Source: Bacillus aerolatus (GTDB taxonomy: Bacteria; Bacillota; Bacilli; Bacillales; Domibacillaceae). From it: a stretch of DNA of 64,000 bases. Position numbers and translations under genes: made by a program. The notes under the pieces are model-generated. The model made no database searches. It had not been told where the DNA came from and saw only the letters and a list, made by a program, of their open reading frames with translations. This document shows positions 8,222 through 17,417 of the stretch, piece by piece (position 1 is the stretch's first letter; each line of letters begins with the position of its first letter). Location: the NCBI RefSeq assembly GCF_009183655.1, contig NZ_WEIO01000001.1:496001-560000 (forward strand), read 5' to 3'.

Positions 8222-8707
8222 ATGCTAAATGGTGTAGGTGGATCGTTACTAGCTTATTCAGATTTGTTTCTCGTTCACTGTCCTAGATGTAGCAGCTGCG
8301 CCAGGATTTTTACTCCCAGTAATGCAAAAGGTCAGAATGAACCTAGATATACAGGACACGAATCCAAGCGGTTAGTATGCAGTAAATGCGGATTGACAAA
8401 AGATATACATCCAAAAAGAAGCTGGAATAATCTGTGGACATTTAACCATGAACTATTTGATGAAAAACAAGGAGTTGACTGGTATTTTGGTTTGTCTTTA
8501 TATCTTCAAGCGCAATGTTGCGGGAATAACATATGGTTCTTTAACCTTGAACACCTTGACCATATAGAAGAATATATTAAAAAGCATTTAAGGCCTTCTG
8601 AATTATATTATTTAAGTATGGAGAGCAGGCTGCCAGCGTGGATGAAACGGTCAAAAAATAGAGGGGAAGTTCTTAAAGTGATAGATAAATTGAGACAAAA
8701 AGTTTAG
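8222..8707 (+). CDS. Zinc-ribbon protein of unknown function, 161 aa
   Basis: Four cysteines in two pairs, CPRCSSC near residue 22 and CSKCGLT near residue 55, suggest a zinc ribbon. The rest contains WYFGLSLYLQAQCCGNNIWF and a C-terminal helix EVLKVIDKLRQKV. ATG 8222 has AGCAGGTGAGAATCAATT upstream. A near-identical copy of its last ~22 codons is found at 24178-24246, so part of this gene has been duplicated in the window. The function could be nucleic-acid or protein binding; nothing more specific is supported. Confidence 0.7.
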   Translation: MLNGVGGSLLAYSDLFLVHCPRCSSCARIFTPSNAKGQNEPRYTGHESKRLVCSKCGLTKDIHPKRSWNNLWTFNHELFDEKQGVDWYFGLSLYLQAQCCGNNIWFFNLEHLDHIEEYIKKHLRPSELYYLSMESRLPAWMKRSKNRGEVLKVIDKLRQKV

Positions 8708-8724
8708 GTTTTTATACTTGTTGA

Positions 8725-8865
8725 ATTTATTCTTCCATTGATTGGAGTGTAATAGGACCGGATGAGTACGAAAATGGCTATTGTTCTTTTGGAGGGATAG
8801 CTGCAGAGCCTAAAATATCCGGTCTTTCTTGGATAAGTTTCAATATCACAAATAAAAAGGACTAG
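8725..8865 (+). pseudogene. C-terminal gene fragment, family unknown
   Basis: An open stretch without a start codon reads SIDWSVIGPDEYENGYCSFG then GIAAEPKISGLSWISFNITN and a stop at 8863. The composition looks protein-like (many W, G, S and acidic residues at sensible spacing), but the family is not recognised. It begins right after the stop codon region of the zinc-ribbon gene. Confidence 0.35.
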
Positions 8866-8926
8866 TGAACTTCTGATAATCGATAATTATGGTAAAAGGC
8901 AGAAAAAGAAATATGGAGGGCTTTCT

Positions 8927-9775
8927 TTGAGTGAATATATATATGATACTATCGTGTTTTCAAAATCAGCCGCTAACCTAGGTTCATATGAAATCATTAA
9001 CGCAGATTGGAAAGATAATTATGGGCTAGTAGTAATTTTAAAAGAACAACGACAGTTTATGATACGTTTAAATAATGATAATTTCCTTATTCCAAATATT
9101 AAATTGGGTTTTCCGATGGTAAGGTGGATTGATAAGGATACAATTGTCATTGCCAATCCAAGGAATGAATCGCAAAAAGATAATGTTTTTATCTTAAATT
9201 TATCCGGAACAATTCTAAGTTCATTTAATGGTGGAGATGGGATTGAAGGTATTGAAGTGAGTAAAGAAGGTATTTGGATAAGTTATTTTGATGAAGGCGT
9301 TTTTGGAGATGGAATATCAACAGAAGGCTTAGTATTATTCAGCTTTTCTGGTAACATCATTTTCAGGTATCACTCCGACTTATTGGATAGGCCATGGATA
9401 GCTGATTGTTATGCTATTTGTAAAGGAAACGGATCGTCCATATGGTTATTCCCCTATACTGAATTTCCTTTGTTACAGGTTTTCCCTGAATCAAGAATAA
9501 TAAATTCTTATAAAGTCCCCAAAAAACTACACGGTTCGAATGCTATATGCATTAGAGGGAAATATGCTTACTTTTATGATAGATATGATTCAAACGGTGA
9601 GCTTTTTTGTTGGGAAATTGGAAAGAAACAAGCCCAATTGATGGGAAAGATTGACGGGACGGCAAGAGGCTTACATAACGGCGAGAATAGCCACTTTATT
9701 TCCATTTCCGAAGAATTTATTAAATTACATAGAATAATTAATGACGATGAATATAACTATTCCTTGTTAAAATAA
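8927..9775 (+). CDS. Cytosolic beta-propeller-like protein, 282 aa
   Basis: The TTG start at 8927 has GGAGGG ten bases upstream. The product has recurring strand pairs typical of a propeller: GLVVILKEQRQFMIRLN, VFILNLSGTILSSFNGG, GIWISYFDEGVFGDGIS, LVLFSFSGNIIFRY and YAYFYDRYDSNGELFCW. No signal peptide or membrane helix is present. Proteins of this type occur in Bacillus accessory regions with no known function. It is monocistronic. Confidence 0.7.
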   Translation: MSEYIYDTIVFSKSAANLGSYEIINADWKDNYGLVVILKEQRQFMIRLNNDNFLIPNIKLGFPMVRWIDKDTIVIANPRNESQKDNVFILNLSGTILSSFNGGDGIEGIEVSKEGIWISYFDEGVFGDGISTEGLVLFSFSGNIIFRYHSDLLDRPWIADCYAICKGNGSSIWLFPYTEFPLLQVFPESRIINSYKVPKKLHGSNAICIRGKYAYFYDRYDSNGELFCWEIGKKQAQLMGKIDGTARGLHNGENSHFISISEEFIKLHRIINDDEYNYSLLK

Positions 9776-9877
9776 GCCAGCTAAAAGAAACTTTAATAAA
9801 AATCATCTTGTTTAGTATTCCATACTTGACACAAACTACGCAGGATGAAGGTTTAAAAAAGAGGAAAATTATTGAAT

Positions 9878-10576
9878 TTAATGAAGAACATCATTTTTAT
9901 TATCGATATATAATGTACCGTCCTTTTGAACTTCAGCGTAAAAAACGTCGGAAACAGAATGAATGCCGGCCGATTGCAATTGTTCGTCTAACCATTTCTT
10001 ATCAAGATTCAACTTTTTCAAATTCTTTGTATTAATTTTCCCATCAGAAACAACAGACATAGAAATAGGGAAAACATCAGTATTAGATTGTTGAATGTTC
10101 ATGTCACTTTTAATTAAAGGCTGCTTTGCTTCTTTTTTCATTACAGAGAGGGTGCCGTCTGTTTCAAAAATCGCATAATCAACATCAGAAATGGAAAATA
10201 CATTTTTCTTTCGTAATAAAACGTTTAAAGAATCTATATCTAGTCGTACTTTTTGAAGAGCGTCTTCCATGATTTGGCCTTTTCTAATAAGAATGATTGG
10301 TTGTCCTACAATAGCATAACGGGCCTTTTTAGATTTTATATCTAAAAATCCGAGAAAAATGGTAAAAGCGCTCCAACCCACTAATGCTATCAGTCCATTA
10401 CGAATGCTTAATGAGTTATCAACGGCAAGGGAAGCGCCAATAGTGCCGATTGAAATGGCGGATATAAAGTTAAAAAAAGTCATTTGAGAAATTTCTTTTC
10501 TTCCTATAAGCCTTGTTAAAGCCAATAAAGTAATAAAAGCAATAGCAAGTCTAAGCACCAGTTCTGTAACAGACAT
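9878..10576 (-). CDS. DUF421 / YetF-family membrane protein
   Basis: ATG at 10576 (MSVTELVLRLAIAFITLLAL) has AAAGGGGT upstream on the minus strand. The protein has an N-terminal pair or triplet of membrane helices with the family signature RLIGRKEISQMTFFNFISAI, then a soluble alpha/beta domain with DIDSLNVLLRKKNVFSISDV and VDYAIFETDGTLSVMKK, and a repeated terminal strand (VFYAEVQKDGTLYIDNK). About 232 residues is the usual length. A second, divergent DUF421 gene lies at 50754-51440. The biochemical function is not known; several are sporulation- or stress-expressed. Confidence 0.85.
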   Translation of the reverse strand: MSVTELVLRLAIAFITLLALTRLIGRKEISQMTFFNFISAISIGTIGASLAVDNSLSIRNGLIALVGWSAFTIFLGFLDIKSKKARYAIVGQPIILIRKGQIMEDALQKVRLDIDSLNVLLRKKNVFSISDVDYAIFETDGTLSVMKKEAKQPLIKSDMNIQQSNTDVFPISMSVVSDGKINTKNLKKLNLDKKWLDEQLQSAGIHSVSDVFYAEVQKDGTLYIDNKNDVLH

Positions 10577-10857
10577 AATTAAACCCCTTTCACCTTGAAG
10601 GTAAATCATTATACTATTGTACCAACACTTTCAATTTTAATGTATTAGAGATTTTTTATTGAAGAAATAAAAAGTGCTGGTATGTCACAGTATGTTGAAA
10701 CTCGACAATAGACAAGTGATGTTCCTTAATGAATTAACGGAACTTTCGTTCAACAAAAGTTGATTTTTAAACGACTTTCCCGATGCGCATTTTATAAAAT
10801 GAATAATTATTCGACCACAGGAAAGGATAATAAAAACTAAGTGGGGGTATTCCTATT

Positions 10858-11650
10858 ATGCTTCTTACTCCGAATGGGGCAATTAAATTCGGCATCTTGA
10901 CAGGGGTCCTTGCCATGTTCCTGGACGCCGCGATTGGCCATGGACTATTCTGGAAAAACGACCCTTAATGGACTTACTGGGTTACAGATGCTTTTTTAAT
11001 TACGATGATTATCAGCCTTGGAACTTCTATATCTGGGTATTGGTATTTGGCAGGGAATAGTATTGATTGCCATTCAGGCCTTAACGTTGGAAGTATACTA
11101 TGAATTCCTTTCCCCTGTCGGTCTTCCACAAGAGCCTTTTTGGCTTTCTCATTATGATATATGGACGACTGGCTATCTCGTACATTATCTTGCTGGATTT
11201 TTGCTCGCATTATGGATTTGGCGTCGCCGGGTCCACATAAAAGAAATTATGGAGGGCATTAAGCCAAGGAAAATCGCGGTCTTTTCCCTTATAACGGCCG
11301 TTATTATTCTCCTTCTTGACGGATTAATAACACAAGCTTTTATATTCGGTGTCTACCCTGGGTTTACTTTTTTCCTGCAGAGACTCATTCTAGCGTTTGT
11401 TTTCTTGTTCTTGTGGAACAGTTATGTTGGCTTAGATACAAAGGGACTGTTAAGCGGAGCTGTTTTGCTTAGTTTATTATGGCTAACATACAACATGTAT
11501 CTTGGTCCTTTGGGTTTGCCAAGAAATACCCCGATTTACCTTGGTTATAATGAACTCTGGTTTATGACATTTCCAGGAGCCTTAGCATCCGCATTAATTG
11601 GATTATTGATCACAAGAAGGTTTACGCCAATGGGGGAAAAGCTGTCATGA
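10858..11650 (+). pseudogene. Multi-pass membrane protein gene killed by a nonsense codon and a frameshift
   Basis: Starting at ATG 10858 (GGGGG upstream) the frame reads MLLTPNGAIKFGILTGVLAM, FLDAAIGHGLFWKNDP, then TAA at 10966. Without the stop it continues WTYWVTDAFLITMIISLGTS. Near 11020-11045 the sense moves to another frame (GLG/GIWQGIVLIAIQAL) and runs on to 11650 with four or five more helices. The intact protein would have about 260 residues. The last codons overlap the start of the next broken gene, so both formed one operon. Its function is unknown. Confidence 0.7.
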
Positions 11651-12373
11651 GACGAATTTCATTAATCTTATTAGTGGTTATGTTTACCTACTCAGAGTTT
11701 GGCGACGACTGATAGCAGCGGATCTCCGGCAAGCGTCAATGCTTCAGGTGAGGGGGTGATTGTTACCGGTCCTGATCCATATAACTTTGAAAAGACTAAG
11801 CCCATTAACGGAACGATTTCAATAAAAGTTAATGATAAGGGAGATCGCGGGTCCTCACTTCAGAATATAGATGAGTTAACAGTAGAGGCAAAGTTTTCAA
11901 CAGATAAATCAGGTTATGAAGTAATAATCACCGAACCTATGGTTAACCATATTAACGGCAGAGACCCAACGTGGTTTGGAGTTGTATATAATCAACCAAT
12001 GCATGGTGATACCAAGACTGGAACAAGCCACTTGCCAGAAATGGAACCAGACATTGCACTTTGGGGCTGGGCGGATGTTTATAAGGATGGCAAGTTAATT
12101 GAATCTAGAGCTCCAGCACATGTTAAGGTGATGGAAAAAATGCCTTTAAAAGGAGTTACAATGCAGGTCGGTGTAGAGAATCAGTCACTATCAAACACTA
12201 CTGACGGTTATTTGCACATTCATTGACCGGGTATAGACCAACTAGTTTTACCAGAGAAACAGCAAAAAATCAGAGAATGGTTAGGTTGGAGTGGATTAAT
12301 ACTTCTAAACCTTTGGTTCGGTTGGCTAGCAGTAAGAGAGCCTTTAGTTGAAAACAGGAGAAGAAAAAATTAA
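11647..12373 (+). pseudogene. Secreted or anchored beta-sandwich protein gene with frameshift and nonsense codon
   Basis: ATG 11647 overlaps the preceding stop and begins a signal peptide (RRISLILLVVMFTYSE). A shift near 11695 is needed to enter the main frame, ATTDSSGSPASVNASGEGVI. The frame stops at TGA 12224 after DGYLHIH, but the same frame continues after it as PGIDQLVLPEKQQKIREWLG and a membrane helix (SGLILLNLWFGWLAV), ending at 12371. TGA most likely replaces TGG. The intact product would be about 240 residues with a C-terminal anchor. The fold resembles small extracytoplasmic metal-binding sandwiches, but no ligand set is clear. Confidence 0.65.
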
Positions 12374-12419
12374 ATTTGCTAGCACTGGTTAGCAAAAACT
12401 ATAACATGGCTGGAGAAAG

Positions 12420-12466
12420 CAAAAGGCGATTTCCCTCTTGTAATAGGGAAAATCGCCTTTTTACTT
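12420..12466 (+). terminator. Strong rho-independent terminator
   Basis: Stem GGCGATTTCCCT / AGGGAAAATCGCC with one bulge, followed by TTTTTAC. It terminates the dead two-gene operon. Confidence 0.8.
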
Positions 12467-12577
12467 TATATCCCAAAATGGATGAAGGGAATGAAGAAGG
12501 CTTAAAATCCCATGTAGCATAGTCCTCCGGCGAAGGGGAAACCTAGTACTAACCAAATACAAAATGGAGGGTTTTCA

Positions 12578-13567
12578 ATGATACAAGGTGATAGGAGAAG
12601 GATGAAAAGAAAATATATCATATACCTTATGTTACTTGCGAGTGCGTTAGTGTTGACGCTGGGAAACGTTGCTAACCCATATGCAGCTGTGCCCACAGAG
12701 TCTGATGCCAGAAGTGCCATCCCAACTTCCGCAAGGATGGATAAGGAAGGACTTTATAAAAAAATTGAAGCGTACAGCAAAAAGCATAAGGTTAAGCCAA
12801 TTGATGCAAAAGTCGACAGAATATGGAAAGCGATACCCGGGTACAATGGGCTGGAGGTAAATAGTAAAGCCAGTTATAAAAAAATGAAGGCAAGCGGTAA
12901 GTTTGATGCAAACAAAGTCGTTTATAAGGAAGTATCGCCAAATGTTCATTTAGAAGATTTAGATCCCGAACCGATTTATAGAGGCAATCCTCAAAAACCT
13001 ATGGTGACTCTGTTAATCAATGTCGCCTGGGGGAATGAATACATCCCGGGAATCCTCGAAGTTTTAAATGACCATCAAACCAAAGCAACATTTTTCTTTG
13101 ATGGCAGCTGGGTTAAAAAGAACCCTGATCTGGCTAAGATGATTGGTGAAGAAGGCCATGAAATTGGTAATCATGCTTATAGTCATCCCAATCTCCAACA
13201 GCGTTCCGAGGCTGAAACCATGGAAGAATTGGAAAAGACAAATGATGTCATTAAAGAAACCCTCGATATAAAACCAAAGTGGTTTGCACCACCAAGCGGA
13301 AGCTTTAATCAGGTAACGGTTAATGTAGCCGACCAACTTGATATGAAAACCATTCTATGGACGGTCGATACGGTTGATTGGAAAAAACCTTCAACTTCAG
13401 AAATGGTTAGTCGAGTGGTTTCAAAAGTTGAGAATGGCTCAATGGTTCTTATGCATCCTACAAAGCCGGTTGCTGAGGGGCTGAAGACCATGATAGCGGA
13501 TATTAAGGGGAAAGGGTACCAACTAGGAACCGTCAGTGATCTCATGAGTGAAAAACGTATCAATTAG
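12578..13567 (+). CDS. YlxY-like polysaccharide deacetylase-fold protein
   Basis: ATG 12578 is preceded by GGAGGG at seven bases. Residues about 11-33 form a signal peptide or anchor. The NodB fold covers about residues 140-325: ATFFFDGSWVKKNPDLAKMI, HEIGNHAYSHPN (metal-type His 199 and His 203), APPSGSFN, VDTVDW and VLMHPTKP. The usual first motif, TFDDG, is replaced by LLINVAWGNEY, so both the base and the metal-binding Asp are missing, and the Arg of the third motif is Ala. This matches my memory of B. subtilis YlxY, a sporulation-associated member. It may be inactive as a deacetylase or bind glycan only. Confidence 0.75.
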   Translation: MIQGDRRRMKRKYIIYLMLLASALVLTLGNVANPYAAVPTESDARSAIPTSARMDKEGLYKKIEAYSKKHKVKPIDAKVDRIWKAIPGYNGLEVNSKASYKKMKASGKFDANKVVYKEVSPNVHLEDLDPEPIYRGNPQKPMVTLLINVAWGNEYIPGILEVLNDHQTKATFFFDGSWVKKNPDLAKMIGEEGHEIGNHAYSHPNLQQRSEAETMEELEKTNDVIKETLDIKPKWFAPPSGSFNQVTVNVADQLDMKTILWTVDTVDWKKPSTSEMVSRVVSKVENGSMVLMHPTKPVAEGLKTMIADIKGKGYQLGTVSDLMSEKRIN

Positions 13568-13852
13568 ACTGGGGCCGTACATGGCACATAACCGCGACCG
13601 TTTCCACATAGATTGTTGTCTTTCTCTTCATAATATAAATATATTGATGAACATGGTTTAAATAAAGGTGAGACTATCCTTTTGAACATGAAAAGAAACG
13701 ATATTTAACACTTTCAAAGTTAAATGCCGCTTCTTTTTGGTTTCTTTAAAAATCACTTAAATCCAGAGGGAAATCACTTTTGCTTGAAATTTGTTAAAAC
13801 TGGCAGCATTTCATTGCGCGGTTTGCGTATCATTGTTCTGAACTAGTTCTAA

Positions 13853-14437
13853 TATGAAGCGGTTGTCAAATTAGCTGCTAACGGCATTGTTCAGGGGTAC
13901 GGCGATACGTTCAAGCCACATAATTATGCTACCCGCGGCCAAGCCATTGCGATCATTGACCGTGCGCTTCATCAAGAAATAGGCATGGCAGAAGACATGG
14001 CAGCTGTCAGAGAAGTTGTGGATCGCAACATTCAAGAAGAACTTCAGTTGACGGAAGAAAAAAACATGCAGGCACTGGAAGCACTTTACCGCGAGACGAC
14101 AACAGGTTACCACTTGTCTTATTCATTGGAAAGCATTGCACTGGTTGATGATGTTGAAGAATTAGATGGCACTATCTCAATGGAACAAACTGGCGTCCAT
14201 TCGCTTGATATTGTGACAATCAGAAAACGGCTGGCAGAAGTGCGTGTTGACAGTCTGAAATATAAAGTATCGTTCACATCACCAGACATGTCTTTCACGA
14301 TGAATATTAATGCATCCGGAACGGCTTACCTGAAAAAAGATACAGACGGTAAATGGAAGATCTATAATATTGTAGTAGACGAGGAGTTTGGAGAAGACTG
14401 GCAGACAGAAGTTTCTGCAGCGGCGAATGAATCCTAA
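13853..14437 (+). pseudogene. 3' part of an S-layer-homology (SLH) domain protein gene
   Basis: From 13853 an open frame lacking a start reads KLAANGIVQGYGDTFKPHNY then ATRGQAIAIIDRALHQ, a recognisable SLH motif (G-GYGD--F-P---ATR-Q). It continues without break into an acidic 150-residue region (MAEDMAAVREVVDRNIQEEL to the stop at 14435). An ATG at 13985 is in frame but lacks an RBS, so I treat it as internal. SLH domains anchor exported proteins to cell wall polymers. The missing 5' end (signal peptide and other SLH repeats) marks it as a truncated remnant. Confidence 0.65.
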
Positions 14438-14490
14438 TCTCACCCTACCAGGGACAGAAGCTGTCAGGTACTCTATCATTACATGCAAAA

Positions 14491-14522
14491 GGCAAACAGG
14501 TGCAAATAACCTGTTTGTCTTT
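14491..14522 (+). terminator. Rho-independent terminator
   Basis: CAAACAGGT / ACCTGTTTG stem with a 7-nt loop, followed by TCTTTTTATTT. The rest of 14523-14773 shows no gene. Confidence 0.75.
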
Positions 14523-14773
14523 TTATTTAAAGAACGGATTTCCTTACAAAATCTGTGGAAAAGATTGTGATAATGGAGGCTTTTTTCTTCTTAAGCTAAA
14601 CGAAGGGCAGAGTAGTTTTAGAGGAAAGACAAAAATTAAGAGTATTCGCAAAGGCCAAATATAAAGCATCGAATAACGATTTTTACACCTCTTTTCCATT
14701 GACTGCTCTACAAGGAACTGCTGTAATACACTATAAATTCTAGATAAATATAAAAGAGAAGGAGGAGGGATTT

Positions 14774-14920
14774 TTGGCGAAGTTCATTTATCTTTCGACA
14801 CTCTTCGTTACAATTCTGTTCCTCGGATACTATTTTGATTTCTTTGGTTTTATGTTTGCGCTAATCGTATTTCTAGTTTCTTTTTTGCCTGTAATATATT
14901 TCATATCAAAAATTAAATAA
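14774..14920 (+). CDS. Small two-helix membrane protein, 48 aa
   Basis: A TTG start at 14774 follows GGAGGAGGG at six bases, one of the best RBSs in the area. The product (AKFIYLSTLFVTILFLGYYF, then DFFGFMFALIVFLVSFLPVI) has two membrane helices and a short charged tail. No family is recognised. The strong RBS and clean frame support a real small gene. Confidence 0.6.
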   Translation: MAKFIYLSTLFVTILFLGYYFDFFGFMFALIVFLVSFLPVIYFISKIK

Positions 14921-14966
14921 TTAAAATACAAGGAACATAGCTTTTCTCTTAAAAAACTAGCAACTA

Positions 14967-15167
14967 ATGGTCTATAACATATTTAAGAAATACTGTTCCG
15001 ATGTTGGAGCATCAAAACGGTCGTTTTATGATGTATCCTTTATCAATGAAGTCTTGAACAAAAATTTTGAAAAAGGTCAAAAAGTAAAAATTTGCTGGAC
15101 CGGGATTGTCCTGGAATCTGCGCCAAGTCAAATTAAAGATACTCTACTTATAATGAAAAACAAATAA
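14967..15167 (+). CDS. Small hypothetical protein, 66 aa
   Basis: The frame runs from ATG 14967 to 15165 and encodes a basic soluble product (YNIFKKYCSDVGASKRSFYD, then KVKICWTGIVLESAPSQIKD). It lacks a clear RBS and could be the end of an older gene; an in-frame TAG lies three codons upstream of the ATG. The sequence looks protein-like but no family can be named. Confidence 0.4.
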   Translation: MVYNIFKKYCSDVGASKRSFYDVSFINEVLNKNFEKGQKVKICWTGIVLESAPSQIKDTLLIMKNK

Positions 15168-15295
15168 TTATTATAAAAACAACTTTGCTTAAATTTAGAT
15201 TGGTATTCTTTAAGTAACGGGGTTAGTTCCCTATAATAAAAATTTTTATGTTTCTTTATGGAAGAATAAATTAACCATTTCAAAAGGGTGATGAA

Positions 15296-16054
15296 GTGAA
15301 AGAATTTGAACGTATGATGGATGAATTAAAACAATTGATTGCCGATGAAAGAAGAAATTTACACATAGAAATCGATCATGAGAAATTGAGTGCTTTTAAA
15401 GAGACTATTTCAGAGTTAGCAAACATTAAAAATGAATATAAAAGTAATCTTTCGCAATTACGGAATTTAACAGAAAGGGAAGTTGGTCAATTTGAATATT
15501 CAAAGGGCGGAGAAACTATCCATAGAGGATACTACTGCCCAAGCCCCATTTATGATTTAATCGTTGGCAATGCTAAAAGAGGGAGACTGTTGAAAAAGAA
15601 ACCTGAATTCGGAAAATATTCTTATGAATATGGATTCGATAATCAAGACAGGCTGATAAGGGTAAGAGGCGTAAATGAGTTTACTACACCAATTAGTCGT
15701 TTTGATGAGGAATATTTGATTTACGAAAAAGATATTATTTATTCAGTAGAATTTTCAAACACCGGAGAGATAAATGTAGTATCAAAATGTACTTATAATG
15801 ATGGAAATATTGTTAAGTATGAACGAAGTCTAGTTATTTTTGAAGAGGACGCAGACCTTCATTTCGAGAAGTACTACTATAAAAACAACAAACTTTCTGA
15901 GGTAAGTATCTTTCAAGTAACACCTTCAATTGAAATGTACGGCGAGCAAAAATATACAGTAGAACTTAATGAAGATGAGCAAATAGTAAAGTTAGTAGGA
16001 GGCAGTATAGAAAATGGAATTCAAGAGAAAAGTGTTTTCAATTTTAAAAAATAA
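15296..16054 (+). CDS. Hypothetical protein with YD-like beta repeats; partly duplicated in the window
   Basis: A GTG at 15296 follows AAAAGGGTGATGAA. The N-terminal ~70 residues are a charged helical region (EFERMMDELKQLIADERRNL). The C-terminal ~180 residues are a series of strand-turn units such as YSYEYGFDNQDRLIRVRG, CTYNDGNIVKYERS, YYYKNNKLSEVSIF and KYTVELNEDEQIVKL, similar in rhythm to YD repeats. A second copy of residues about 95-252 lies at 30031-30510. Its place among immunity-type genes (WGR-DUF4240 is 41 bp downstream) suggests an immunity or toxin-associated function, but this is inference only. Confidence 0.65.
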   Translation: MKEFERMMDELKQLIADERRNLHIEIDHEKLSAFKETISELANIKNEYKSNLSQLRNLTEREVGQFEYSKGGETIHRGYYCPSPIYDLIVGNAKRGRLLKKKPEFGKYSYEYGFDNQDRLIRVRGVNEFTTPISRFDEEYLIYEKDIIYSVEFSNTGEINVVSKCTYNDGNIVKYERSLVIFEEDADLHFEKYYYKNNKLSEVSIFQVTPSIEMYGEQKYTVELNEDEQIVKLVGGSIENGIQEKSVFNFKK

Positions 16055-16095
16055 TTCATTACTATATAAATATTGTGTTAAGGAGTGAAGTAGTA

Positions 16096-16881
16096 TTGGA
16101 AACACTACTTATCTATAACGACGGCTCATCTAATAAATTCTGGAAAATATATGTTGCAGGAAACACATCTACCGTGACGTATGGGAAAGTTGGTACGATC
16201 GGGTCGGTAAAAACAAAAGAGTTTCAATCGGAAGAGGCCTGCCAAAGAGAAGGCGAGAAGCTAATTCAATCCAAATTAAAAAAAGGATATGTATTCGCGC
16301 AATCATCACATCAGATTGTAAAAGAAAGCACGATGACAGAGGCCCAGTTTTGGGAGTTATTAGAGACATGCAAGGAAAAGGGAGAAGATATAGATGAGCA
16401 AATCGAGTGGTTAGTTACTCATTTGTCGAGAAAGCCGGTAAAAGACATCGTGATGTTTGATTTTATTTTCAATCAATACTATTACAAGTCGTACACATCA
16501 AACTTGTGGGCAGCTGCTTATATCGTTATGGGAGGATGTTCAGATGATTGCTTTGATTATTTCAGAGCATGGGTGCTTTATCTAGGTAAAGAATGTTACG
16601 AAGCTGCCATTGAAAACCCTGAAACACTACTTCCTTATTTCAAGTTGTTAGAAGAGCAAGAAGAAATTCCACAGTTGGAAGAACTATTGTATGTAGCAAG
16701 TATCGCTTATGAGGAAAAGACGGGGTTTGACGATGAGAAGTATTTCAAGTTATACGATCAGTTGGCAAAAGATGATTATATCGAACCGGAATTGGAATTT
16801 GACTGGGATGGAGATGATGAAGAGGGATTGCGTAAAAAGTTTCCACTGTTGTGGGGTGCGTACGGAGAAAATCCGTTATAA
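16096..16881 (+). CDS. WGR domain - DUF4240 protein
   Basis: A TTG at 16096 is chosen because AAGGAG lies ten bases upstream; the longer frame from 16075 runs through that RBS. Residues 1-70 form a WGR domain (SSNKFWKIYVAGNTSTVTYG, KVGTIGSVKTKEF). From residue ~85 a DUF4240 domain follows: MTEAQFWELLETCKEKGED, AAYIVMGGCSDDCFDYFRAW, VLYLGKECYEAAIENPETL. The acidic tail is rich in D and E. DUF4240 proteins are frequent beside toxins and in immunity clusters; WGR is otherwise seen in PARPs and in MolR-type proteins. It probably forms a unit with the gene at 15296. Confidence 0.85.
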   Translation: METLLIYNDGSSNKFWKIYVAGNTSTVTYGKVGTIGSVKTKEFQSEEACQREGEKLIQSKLKKGYVFAQSSHQIVKESTMTEAQFWELLETCKEKGEDIDEQIEWLVTHLSRKPVKDIVMFDFIFNQYYYKSYTSNLWAAAYIVMGGCSDDCFDYFRAWVLYLGKECYEAAIENPETLLPYFKLLEEQEEIPQLEELLYVASIAYEEKTGFDDEKYFKLYDQLAKDDYIEPELEFDWDGDDEEGLRKKFPLLWGAYGENPL

Positions 16882-16954
16882 TTTTTAAGTTAAGCTTATT
16901 GCTCATTCTTTTTTGTTACGACGGAGCGGCGTTAGTAGAATAAGATACATATAC

Positions 16955-16995
16955 AAAGCAGAGCAAACCTTTTACTTGGTTTGCTCTGCTTTTAG
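16955..16995 (+). terminator. Rho-independent terminator
   Basis: AAAGCAGAGCAAACC pairs perfectly with GGTTTGCTCTGCTTT around TTTTACTT, followed by TAGTG. The T-tract is short but the stem is strong. Confidence 0.75.
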
Positions 16996-17063
16996 TGATC
17001 TCTATCTTTGAGGACAATAAAAAAGGGGAGAATAGGATTACGAGAAGCTAATTTATTGTTTAA

Positions 17064-17225
17064 CGATTTTCAAAATTGTTAGAGCAGAAAGGAATAGTTG
17101 TACAAACATCATTTGATTTCCCGCCGGAAAAACAGCCTCTTGTGTTACCTAATAACCCGAATGCTCACGCCGCAATATACTTTCATGATCTAGATGGAAA
17201 TTCATTAGAACTAATAATGACATGA
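17064..17225 (+). pseudogene. C-terminal fragment of a VOC (glyoxalase/dioxygenase) family gene
   Basis: An open stretch without a start reads KLLEQKGIVVQTSFDFPPEK then NNPNAHAAIYFHDLDGNSLE and LIMT, stop at 17223. The ending FHDLDGNSLELI is the classical last strand of VOC proteins, including the metal-ligand Glu. Everything upstream is missing. The following ~140 bp (17226-17364) is open in one frame (YVASVTEDVTDGTLITAVPF) and may be another scrap, too weak to call. Confidence 0.6.
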
Positions 17226-17417
17226 TGTACGTTGCATCCGTTACGGAAGATGTGACAGACGGCACCTTAATCACAGCGGTTCCTTTTTTGCTTGGTGAAA
17301 TGATCTTAAACTTTTTTCTTTGTACTAAATGCCAGATTATCCGAATGGAACCGTTAGTGACCTAAGAGGAAAAGCGGCATATCACTATAAAACATTTAAA
17401 AGAATTAGGTGATGGGA

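Noticed and set aside
9808-10035. 75-codon open frame on the plus strand
   Set aside because: Mostly antisense to the 3' end of the DUF421 gene, with no RBS.
13985-14437. Independent 150-residue gene starting at ATG 13985
   Set aside because: No RBS, and the frame continues upstream into a recognisable SLH motif, so the ATG is internal to a truncated gene.
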